From positions 1 to 6,067 of the forward strand of contig BTRA01000165.1 in NCBI GenBank assembly GCA_036986155.1: a stretch of DNA of 6,067 nucleotides, in the 5' to 3' direction. Below are positions 1 to 5,023 of the stretch, piece by piece. The position numbers and the translations under genes were made by a program. This DNA is from JACZXQ01 sp036986155 (GTDB lineage: Bacteria; Gemmatimonadota; Gemmatimonadetes; Longimicrobiales; Gaopeijiaceae). The stretch's first letter is position 1. The number at the start of each line of letters is the position of its first letter. Below the pieces are notes generated by a model, which saw only the letters and a program-made list of their open reading frames with translations, did no database searches and was not told the origin of the DNA.

Positions 1-121
<121 letters not shown>

Positions 122-155
122 TCCTGCCCTCGTCGACTGGCGTTGACTTCGGTAC

Positions 156-175
156 CGACGCCGCCCAGGGCGTCG
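156..175 (-). other. Hairpin in tRNA-Thr/tuf spacer
   Basis: On the transcribed (minus) strand CGACGCC pairs perfectly with GGCGTCG (7 bp) around a 6-nt loop, starting one base after the tRNA-Thr discriminator. No U-tract follows, so it is not an intrinsic terminator. It lies in the 55-nt region between the tRNA and the tuf ATG and could mark or protect the processing boundary between tRNA and mRNA. The function is inference. Confidence 0.4.
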
Positions 176-176
176 A

Positions 177-248
177 AGCTCCGACCGGGATTTGAACCCG
201 GGACCTCTTCCTTACCAAGGAAGCGCTCTACCCCTGAGCTATCGGAGC
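177..248 (-). tRNA. tRNA-Thr (anticodon GGT)
   Basis: A 72-nt cloverleaf reads on the minus strand. The acceptor stem is GCTCCGA/TCGGAGC, the D arm GCTC-AGGGGTA-GAGC and the anticodon arm CTTCC-TTGGTAA-GGAAG. The variable loop is AGGTC and the T arm is CCGGG-TTCAAAT-CCCGG. All stems are fully paired. The anticodon GGT (plus-strand 214-216) decodes ACC/ACU. The G1:C72 and C2:G71 pairs match known bacterial threonine identity elements. The discriminator is U, whereas A is found in E. coli. CCA is not encoded (the next bases are TCG), so it must be added by the CCA-adding enzyme. It is the last tRNA before tuf. Confidence 0.97.
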
Positions 249-258
249 GCCCTCCTCA

Positions 259-274
259 GGCGCCTCCAAGCGCC
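259..274 (-). other. Hairpin in tRNA-Gly/tRNA-Thr spacer
   Basis: GGCGC and GCGCC form a perfect 5-bp stem around a 6-nt loop within the 65-nt spacer separating tRNA-Gly and tRNA-Thr. A second weaker 4-bp stem (CGCC/GGCG) lies around 287-298. No terminator-like U-run follows. It may help processing of the polycistronic tRNA precursor, but such short stems also arise by chance in GC-rich DNA. Confidence 0.25.
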
Positions 275-313
275 GGCCTCCAAACCCCGCCCGAAGGCGA
301 GGTCCATATCTAG

Positions 314-387
314 AGCGGGAGACGGGACTCGAACCCGCGACCCTCAGCTTGGAAGGCTGATGCTCTAGCCAACTGAGCTACTCCCGC
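314..387 (-). tRNA. tRNA-Gly (anticodon TCC)
   Basis: A 74-nt cloverleaf reads on the minus strand. The acceptor stem is GCGGGAG/CTCCCGC, the D arm GCTC-AGTTGGCTA-GAGC and the anticodon arm TCAGC-CTTCCAA-GCTGA. The variable loop is GGGTC and the T arm GCGGG-TTCGAGT-CCCGT contains one G-T pair. The anticodon TCC (plus-strand 351-353) reads GGA/GGG. The discriminator is U, as expected for bacterial glycine tRNAs. CCA is not encoded. It is the middle tRNA of the Tyr-Gly-Thr-tuf cluster. Confidence 0.97.
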
Positions 388-394
388 ACGAATA

Positions 395-426
395 GACCCG
401 AGCGCTGATCAGTCAGCGTCAGGGTT
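395..426 (-). other. Two-part hairpin in tRNA-Tyr/tRNA-Gly spacer
   Basis: The 43-nt spacer is almost filled by one stem-loop. CGCTGA pairs perfectly with TCAGCG around a TCAG tetraloop (403-418). Beyond a 3x3 internal loop, an outer helix of GACCC (395-399) with GGGTT (422-426) adds four Watson-Crick pairs. On the transcribed strand the outermost position becomes a C-A mismatch. It lacks a U-tract and so is more likely a precursor-processing structure than a terminator; that role is inference. Confidence 0.4.
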
Positions 427-430
427 CCAA

Positions 431-512
431 TGGTGGGGGTAGGATTCGAACCTACGAAGGCTAAGCCAGCAGATTTACAGTCTGCCCCGTTTGACCGCTT
501 CGGTACCCCACC
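431..512 (-). tRNA. tRNA-Tyr (anticodon GTA)
   Basis: An 82-nt class II tRNA with the long variable arm expected for bacterial tyrosine tRNA. The acceptor stem is GGTGGGG/CCCCACC with discriminator A. The anticodon arm is GCAGA-CTGTAAA-TCTGC, with anticodon GTA at plus-strand 476-478 reading UAC/UAU. The T arm is GTAGG-TTCGAAT-CCTAC. The start GGTGGGGTACCGAAGCGG resembles other bacterial tRNA-Tyr genes. CCA is not encoded (TTG follows). It is the first tRNA of the operon, about 90 nt downstream of the candidate promoter. Confidence 0.97.
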
Positions 513-568
513 CAAGGTACTCCTCAGGTCGCTCGAACCGCCCCCACTCACCCGTCCAAACTGAGCAA

Positions 569-587
569 GCCGCCTATACGAGGCGGC
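569..587 (-). promoter_or_regulatory. Leader hairpin upstream of tRNA-Tyr, followed by a boxA-like sequence
   Basis: GCCGCCT and AGGCGGC form a perfect 7-bp GC-rich stem around a 5-nt loop. It starts about 14 nt after the predicted transcription start of the tRNA operon. Immediately downstream on the minus strand is TTGCTCAGTTTGG (568-556), whose TGCTC matches the start of the E. coli boxA element TGCTCTTTAACA. A hairpin followed by boxA is the order of rRNA antitermination leaders. The match after TGCTC is poor, so this is only a candidate. Confidence 0.3.
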
Positions 588-607
588 CAGTTCCGGGTAA
601 GCTTGAT

Positions 608-636
608 AAGCTAACGAGTAAGGAAAAGTGTTTCAA
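608..636 (-). promoter_or_regulatory. Candidate sigma70-type promoter of the tRNA-tuf operon
   Basis: On the minus strand TTGAAA (636-631) matches five of six -35 consensus bases. It is followed after exactly 17 nt by TAGCTT (613-608), which keeps the three most conserved -10 bases (T1, A2, T6). Transcription would begin near 601, about 90 nt before tRNA-Tyr. It sits in a locally AT-richer stretch just after the peptidase stop codon. The weak match in the centre of the -10 limits confidence. Confidence 0.45.
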
Positions 637-646
637 CCCCTACCAA

Positions 647-666
647 AGACGGTTTCCCCCGCGTCT
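647..666 (-). terminator. Weak candidate terminator after the M3 peptidase
   Basis: On the minus strand AGACG and CGTCT pair (5 bp) around a 10-nt loop, followed by only TTTGGT. It is correctly placed, 10 nt after the peptidase TAG stop and just before the -35 of the tRNA promoter. The short stem and three-base U-run make it unconvincing; read-through into the tRNA genes is possible. Confidence 0.25.
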
Positions 667-675
667 CGGACCGGG

Positions 676-2724
676 CTAGACCCCCACCTCTTCGGCGAGA
701 GTCCCCAGGTTGCGGTCGAGCAAAGCCTGAGGGTCCGGATCCCGGCCCAAGAAGTCGCGAAACAGGTCTTCCGGCTCGGCGGAGTCTCCGCGGCTGAGAA
801 TCTTGTCGACGTATTCCCGACCTACGACCTTGCTGAAGATCCCCTCATCCTTGAAACGTGAAAAGGCGTCCGCCTCCAACACCTCCGACCAGAGGTAGGA
901 GTAGTACGCGGCCGCATATCCCCCGGCGAAGAGATGCGTGAACGACGCGGTGTTGTGGTAGTGCGAAAAGCCCGGACCCACCGAGTACCGGCCCAGCAAT
1001 CTTTCTACGTAGGGGAGTACGTCACCATCCTTCTCACGCGAGTACTCCAGATGGAGCTTCAGGTCGGAGTACCCGAACGAGAGCTGCCGCATCTGCGCCC
1101 AGCCACCCATGAATCTTCGCGCCTCGAGGATTCTCTCATATAGGGCGTCGGGCAGCGGTTCTCCCGTCTTGTAATGCCCCGAGATCAGGGCCAGAGCTTC
1201 TCGTTCCCAGGTCCAGTTCTCCATGAGCTGGGAGGGAAGCTCCACAAAGTCCCACGCCACATTGATTCCGGCGCGTGGCGCCACGATGACCGTGGTCGTG
1301 AGGTGGTGGAGCAGGTGGCCGAACTCGTGGAAGATCGTCTGGACCTCGCGGTGGGTGAGCAGGGGAGGGATATCACCCTTGGCCGGAGTGAGGTTGCCGG
1401 CGATGACGCCCAGATGGGGTGACATCGACCCGTCCGCCGTAGCGCGACCCGTGATCATGTCGCTCATCCAAGCGCCTTGCCGCTTTTCCGGTCTGGGATG
1501 CCAGTCGGCGTAGAACGACCCCAGATGCGTTCCGTCCTGGTCCAACAGATCGCAGTAAAGTACGTCCTCGTGCCAGACCTCAGGCACCTCGCGCGCCCGC
1601 ACCTCTAGGCCGAACACGCGCCGTACGATCTCGAAGAGACCGGTGAGGACCCTGTCCAGGGGGAAGTAGGGGCGGATCACCTCATCGTCGATGTCATATC
1701 GCACACGCCGAAGGTGCTCGCTCACAAACGCCACGTCCCACGGCTCGAAGCGGTCGATCTCGAGCGTGGCCGCGTGGGCCTCGAGCGCCCGGACATCCCT
1801 CTTCCAATAGGGTTGAGTTCGTTCGGTGAGTTGCTCGGTGAACTCGATCGCCGCAGCGCCCGTCTTGGCCATGGCCTCTTCGAGCCTGTAATCGGGAAAG
1901 TGCTCATACCCCAACAACGCTGCCACCTCCCGGCGCAACTCGAGAAGCCGATGAATCGTGGTGACGTTCCCGAACTCGCCGTCCCGGCATCGCGTGACGA
2001 ACGCCAGGTACAGCTCCTCGCGTAACGACCGGTCCGTCGCGTACTTGAGGATCGGCTCCAACGATGGGTAGTCCAGCGTGAGGAGCCATCCTTCCACGCC
2101 CGCGGCCTCGGCCTTCCGTCGCGCCTCATCCTTGTCGGCCGGGGGCACACCCTCGAGGCGGGCGCAATCCACCACTGCGAGCTGGAAAGCATTGGTGGCG
2201 TCCAACACGTTCTCGGAGAATCGCTGTTGAAGCTGAGAGATTTCTACATTGATCTCCTTCAGCCTATCGCGGTCCTTGCCTTTGAGGTCGGCGCCCGCCC
2301 TCCGGAACTCGCGGACCAGGGTGTCGAGATGCCGCCGCCGGATGCCATGCAGTGCTCGGCCCTCTTCACTGCCGGCGAAAGCCTTGAGATGGGACCACAG
2401 GCCGGCGTTCAGGGGCAGGCGGGTCCAAAACTCCGTGATCTCGGGGAGGACCTCGTTGTAGGCCGCTCGCAGGTCGGGCGACTCGGCCACCGAGAGAAGA
2501 TGGGTGACCACGGTCATGCGCTCCTTGACTCTCTCGGTAATGGAGTCGAGCCGCTCGACCGTGTTGTCGTACGTCGGTGGGGTGCGGTCGGCGATGAGTG
2601 CAGCGATCGCCTCGTCCGCGTTGGAGAGCACCGCACGCACGCCTGGCCGCACGTGTTCGGGCTGGATCCGGTCGAAGGGGATCCGAAACCCATGTTCCAA
2701 GATGGGGTTGAGCTTCTCACTCAT
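676..2724 (-). CDS. prlC: M3 family zinc oligopeptidase (oligopeptidase A / PrlC type)
   Basis: A 682-residue metallopeptidase, close to the 680 residues of E. coli OpdA. Family members degrade short peptides, including cleaved signal peptides, in the cytoplasm. The zinc site is FHEFGH with H466 and H470, and the third ligand is E495 in DFVELPSQ, 29 residues after the first His as in thimet oligopeptidase. The conserved C-terminal substrate-binding segment is present, with H597, Y603, Y607 and Y610 in HLFAGGYAAAYYSYLW. The N-terminal half is the usual helical lid. I start at the ATG at 2724 because MSEKLNPILEHGF is the family's typical N-terminus. GGAAG six bases upstream is a modest ribosome-binding site. 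The frame stays open for 79 more codons upstream, but that stretch has no family character. No signal peptide is visible, so it is cytoplasmic. It is transcribed alone or distally after the cytochrome, 392 nt upstream. Confidence 0.93.
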   Translation of the reverse strand: MSEKLNPILEHGFRIPFDRIQPEHVRPGVRAVLSNADEAIAALIADRTPPTYDNTVERLDSITERVKERMTVVTHLLSVAESPDLRAAYNEVLPEITEFWTRLPLNAGLWSHLKAFAGSEEGRALHGIRRRHLDTLVREFRRAGADLKGKDRDRLKEINVEISQLQQRFSENVLDATNAFQLAVVDCARLEGVPPADKDEARRKAEAAGVEGWLLTLDYPSLEPILKYATDRSLREELYLAFVTRCRDGEFGNVTTIHRLLELRREVAALLGYEHFPDYRLEEAMAKTGAAAIEFTEQLTERTQPYWKRDVRALEAHAATLEIDRFEPWDVAFVSEHLRRVRYDIDDEVIRPYFPLDRVLTGLFEIVRRVFGLEVRAREVPEVWHEDVLYCDLLDQDGTHLGSFYADWHPRPEKRQGAWMSDMITGRATADGSMSPHLGVIAGNLTPAKGDIPPLLTHREVQTIFHEFGHLLHHLTTTVIVAPRAGINVAWDFVELPSQLMENWTWEREALALISGHYKTGEPLPDALYERILEARRFMGGWAQMRQLSFGYSDLKLHLEYSREKDGDVLPYVERLLGRYSVGPGFSHYHNTASFTHLFAGGYAAAYYSYLWSEVLEADAFSRFKDEGIFSKVVGREYVDKILSRGDSAEPEDLFRDFLGRDPDPQALLDRNLGTLAEEVGV

Positions 2725-2748
2725 GGTCTGCTTCCATACCGAACCCGT

Positions 2749-2773
2749 GGACACCAATACGCCGGGACACCAA
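2749..2773. repeat. Direct repeat GGACACCAA x2, 16-bp period
   Basis: The 9-bp word GGACACCAA occurs at 2749-2757 and again at 2765-2773. On the minus strand this reads TTGGTGTCC twice, centred about 29 and 45 nt upstream of the peptidase ATG. The spacing, about one and a half helical turns, and the position could suit a tandem operator. No regulator is encoded nearby, and the role is unproven. Confidence 0.35.
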
Positions 2774-2860
2774 CGTGCTTCGGGGGAAGCAAGGGGCTGG
2801 CACAACCTGTCGTGTCGACCGAATGTCGGCAAGGCCTTCAGGTAATTCTCGGCTCTTGCG

Positions 2861-2926
2861 GCTATGGCGCTCGGGTTCTCACTCGACGACGCCCGACCGA
2901 TGGACCGCCCGGTCGATCGCCATAGC
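2861..2926. repeat. Inverted repeat, 9 bp perfect plus 3 bp after one mismatch
   Basis: GCTATGGCG at 2861-2869 is the exact reverse complement of CGCCATAGC at 2918-2926. After one mismatch, TCG (2871-2873) also pairs with CGA (2914-2916). The intervening arm-to-arm loop is about 40 nt and can form its own competing 6-bp stem (2894-2899 with 2910-2915). It lies about 140-200 nt upstream of the peptidase start. It lacks a terminator-like U-run. Confidence 0.35.
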
Positions 2927-3116
2927 GAGAGAAAACGACACAAAACGACGCCACGGCGCAATGAGGGGACGGGCCCTGCCCGGCCTTTCGCTCCTGGGCG
3001 TGGGGTGTGGCTGCGCAGCGTTGGGCCAAGAGATCAGCCGGCTCCGCCTCCCCTACCACACACGACTCCGTGTCTGGACCCCGCTGGGTGTAGAGGACGT
3101 GAGCAATCGGATGTGG

Positions 3117-3872
3117 TCATCCCCCGGTTACGTCCGCGAGTGTCGGAACAAGACCCGGATGGAACATCGCGATGTACGCAACCAGGTCCCACAACTCAGA
3201 CTCGCTGAACAGGGTGCCGAAGTGCGGCATCGCGGTGTGCGGGCCCTGGCCACCGCCCTTGATCTTCTCGAACAACCCTGGCCAGTTCTCCTGAGCGAGC
3301 AGCGTGTCGATGGTGAAGTCTGCCGGTCGAATATCCTTCAAGGTCACCCCCACCTCTCCGTCACCCTTGCCGGTCTCGCCATGGCACAGCAGACACCTGC
3401 TGGCATAGGTGGCGCTGCCGCTGATTGCGCTTCCCGGGATTTCCGGCGGGTATGTGAGAGCAGGGAGGTATGCCAGCACTTCACGGAATTTGTCGGGCTT
3501 GATGACCGACCTAACGTACTCCATATGTCCGGGCAGACGTCGTGCAGGATCGTCCTCGGCGAATCGCGCCTCGAAATCACTGGCGGACATTTGAGCGTAG
3601 CGGCCCTCCATGAAATTCGGTGGCGAGAGTACGGTCTTGCCGGCAGTTAGGGGTCCATCACCCCTCCCCGTGGATCCGTGGCAGGTCCAGCAGAAGACGT
3701 CGTAGAGCTGCTTGCCGCTCTCCTGGACTTCGGTTAGTTGCAGCATCGGCTCCTGGTGCTCGACTACTACCTGTTCGTCAGGGGAACTCGGCGCTCCAGA
3801 TTCGGACGGCTCGCCGGCACTACACGCAATCGCGACTACGGGAACGAGAAGCGCTAGGGCTCGCAGGTACAT
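3117..3872 (-). CDS. Diheme cytochrome c lipoprotein
   Basis: A 251-residue extracytoplasmic electron carrier. Residues 1-16 are a short hydrophobic signal ending VPVVAIA before Cys17, which fits a relaxed lipobox, so the protein is probably lipid-anchored. A Ser/Glu/Pro-rich linker follows to about residue 45. Two class I cytochrome c domains come next. The first has CWTCH (61-65) with likely axial Met117; the second has CLLCH (160-164) with axial Met215 in AMPHFG. Counting from each Met, the two C-terminal helices align without gaps over 20 residues (ending VLAYL and LVAYI), indicating an internal duplication. The ATG at 3872 is chosen because GGGAGGT lies five bases upstream and a signal peptide begins there; the longer open frame to 4046 lacks both. 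Its redox partner is not in the window. It is divergent from the hydratase gene. Confidence 0.9.
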   Translation of the reverse strand: MYLRALALLVPVVAIACSAGEPSESGAPSSPDEQVVVEHQEPMLQLTEVQESGKQLYDVFCWTCHGSTGRGDGPLTAGKTVLSPPNFMEGRYAQMSASDFEARFAEDDPARRLPGHMEYVRSVIKPDKFREVLAYLPALTYPPEIPGSAISGSATYASRCLLCHGETGKGDGEVGVTLKDIRPADFTIDTLLAQENWPGLFEKIKGGGQGPHTAMPHFGTLFSESELWDLVAYIAMFHPGLVPTLADVTGG

Positions 3873-3876
3873 GGCG

Positions 3877-3883
3877 ACCTCCC
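3877..3883 (-). promoter_or_regulatory. Shine-Dalgarno of the cytochrome gene
   Basis: The minus strand reads GGGAGGT, with the GGAGG core five bases before the ATG at 3872. It is the best ribosome-binding site in the window and fixes the cytochrome start, excluding the 58-codon upstream extension of the open frame. Confidence 0.85.
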
Positions 3884-4148
3884 ATGTGTTCGGTGGTTGG
3901 GACGAGGGATCTCGCTGGGGAAGAATGTGACGCGAGAAGAACGGGTGGGGGACGAACGGCGGGACGTGCTGGACTCGACAGCCAAGGGGCTCCTCCATCG
4001 CGAAGTGCGTCATCTTGAATTTACCACGATCCACCGATGGGTCCATACGTCGGATGACGGAGTCGGGCGCGGCTGGAAGAGGTCGGGGGCCTGATTCCCC
4101 AACCTTCGTCGTGCAGGCTCCAATGCGTTAAGTTTGCCGCGTTGAATC

Positions 4149-4197
4149 AAGGAGAGGTTACGCGTTCCACCCGAAGCGCGGGCCTCTCCCCGCGCTT
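4149..4197 (+). promoter_or_regulatory. Structured leader: detached Shine-Dalgarno plus 9-bp hairpin
   Basis: AAGGAGAGG at 4149-4157 is a near-perfect Shine-Dalgarno, yet no ATG, GTG or TTG follows at a usable distance. Next comes a perfect 9-bp stem, AAGCGCGGG (4174-4182) with CCCGCGCTT (4189-4197), around the loop CCTCTC. It ends ten bases before the hydratase ATG at 4208. GGTT (4156-4159) can also pair with AACC (4204-4207) abutting the ATG, which would bring the Shine-Dalgarno next to the start codon. No U-run follows the stem. Structure-dependent translation is inference. Confidence 0.4.
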
Positions 4198-4207
4198 GGC
4201 GAGAACC

Positions 4208-5023
4208 ATGTCTGAGCCGTCACAGGGCGCCTCGGGCTCCTCTGAGGAGCTAGTCCTCTCCCGCCGCGAAGGCTCCATCCAGGTGCTTGCGCTGAACCGA
4301 CCCGAGCGGTTGAACGCGGTGAGCCTACCGATGTACCGTCGACTGCTCGAGGAGCTGCGTGCGGCACACGCGGATCCCCGGATCCGATGCGTGGTCCTCA
4401 CGGGCCAGGGCCGGGCATTCTGCGTGGGCGCCGACCTGAAGTCCCACGGTGCGGGGGCCCCCTCGGAAAAGGAGAAGAAGCGCTACATCGGGACGGCTCA
4501 ACGGCTGAACCGGTTCATTCAGCTCAACGGCAAGCCGGTGGTGGCGGCGGTCAACGGTCACGCCATCGGGGGCGGCCTCGAGATGGCCCTCTCCTCCGAC
4601 TTCATGATCGTGGCCGAAGAGGCAAAGCTCCGCTTTCCCGAGGTGGCGCTGGGTACGTTCGTGGGGGGCGGCACCGTGTACACCCTGGCGGAACGGGTAG
4701 GCGTGCTCAAGGCACGGGAACTCATCTATCTGGGGGACTTCTTCAGCGGTCAGGAGGCGGTGGAGATAGGGGTGGCTTTCCGGTCGGCCCCTGCTGAAGA
4801 GGTGCTCGGGGAGGCCATGGAGCTCGCCGGGCGACTGGCCGCTCTGGCCCCCGTGTCCCTCGCTCATGCCAAGCGTCTCATCGGCGTCGCCGGCACCATG
4901 TCCCGGGGACGCGCGCTGAGATTGGAGGCACGGGCTCTGGGCGAGGTCATGGGGACCCGCGACTGGGCCGAGGGCGTGGCGGCCTTTCACGAGAAGAGAG
5001 CGCCGGACTACAAGGGTGAGTGA
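4208..5023 (+). CDS. Enoyl-CoA hydratase/isomerase family protein (crotonase fold)
   Basis: A 271-residue crotonase, the usual family length, predicted to hydrate 2-enoyl-CoA thioesters in the cytoplasm. The oxyanion-hole segments are FCVGADLK (71-78) and NGHAIGGGLEMAL (116-128). Both acid/base residues of rat enoyl-CoA hydratase are present: Glu125 in GGGLE corresponds to Glu144 and Glu145 in FPE corresponds to Glu164, with the same 20-residue spacing. The usual PGxGGTQRL after the second Glu is changed to FVGGGTVYTL. I start at the ATG at 4208. The frame extends to a TTG at 4142, but those 22 codons have no family similarity and would run through the leader hairpin. The region directly before ATG 4208 has only a weak GGCGAG, so the start is less certain than the identity. 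The stop overlaps the downstream CoA-ligase start by 8 nt. The substrate is unknown; an isomerase or dehydratase role is possible. Confidence 0.9.
   Translation: MSEPSQGASGSSEELVLSRREGSIQVLALNRPERLNAVSLPMYRRLLEELRAAHADPRIRCVVLTGQGRAFCVGADLKSHGAGAPSEKEKKRYIGTAQRLNRFIQLNGKPVVAAVNGHAIGGGLEMALSSDFMIVAEEAKLRFPEVALGTFVGGGTVYTLAERVGVLKARELIYLGDFFSGQEAVEIGVAFRSAPAEEVLGEAMELAGRLAALAPVSLAHAKRLIGVAGTMSRGRALRLEARALGEVMGTRDWAEGVAAFHEKRAPDYKGE

Larger units (their letters stand above)
2725..3116. other. Intergenic region without a convincing gene
   Basis: This 392-nt stretch separates the cytochrome stop from the peptidase start, both on the minus strand. It holds the direct repeat at 2749-2773, the inverted repeat at 2861-2926 and a short tandem repeat AAAACGAC at 2932-2939 and 2942-2949. 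A plus-strand ATG at 2961 opens a signal-peptide-like frame, described under findings. I could not identify a good promoter for the peptidase. After the cytochrome stop I see only a 5-bp hairpin (3060-3073) with no U-run, so no clear terminator. Confidence 0.5.
3873..4207. other. Divergent intergenic region
   Basis: This 335-nt stretch lies between the start codons of the cytochrome (minus) and the hydratase (plus), so promoters for both should be here. On the minus strand TAAATT (about 4024-4019) could be a -10 for the cytochrome but has no good -35. On the plus strand TTCGTC, 17 nt and then TTAAGT (about 4106-4134) is a weak candidate for the hydratase operon. Neither is strong enough for a separate call. 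No small gene is supported. The right end carries the leader structure listed separately. Confidence 0.45.

Noticed and set aside
2227..2925. 232-residue plus-strand open frame opposite the M3 peptidase N-terminus
   Set aside because: It is antisense to a well-supported family protein and shows no conserved motif or signal.
2932..2949. Two copies of AAAACGAC with a 10-bp period
   Set aside because: The repeat is too short and simple to support a CRISPR, iteron or operator claim.
2725..2961. 79-codon in-frame N-terminal extension of the M3 peptidase
   Set aside because: The frame is open only because the DNA is GC-rich. The extension is Arg/Ser-rich with no family similarity, and the protein from ATG 2724 already has the full OpdA length and typical N-terminus.
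3060..3073. 5-bp hairpin ACACG-ACTC-CGTGT after the cytochrome stop
   Set aside because: The stem is short and no U-tract follows on the minus strand, so it is not a credible intrinsic terminator.
2775..3650. 291-residue plus-strand open frame spanning the intergenic gap and the antisense of the cytochrome
   Set aside because: Most of it is the shadow of the heme domains. Only the internal ATG at 2961 looks mildly protein-like, and that is reported as a low-interest finding.
3873..4046. 58-codon upstream extension of the cytochrome frame
   Set aside because: It would bury the signal peptide and the strong GGGAGGT Shine-Dalgarno inside the coding region, so the start at 3872 is far better supported.
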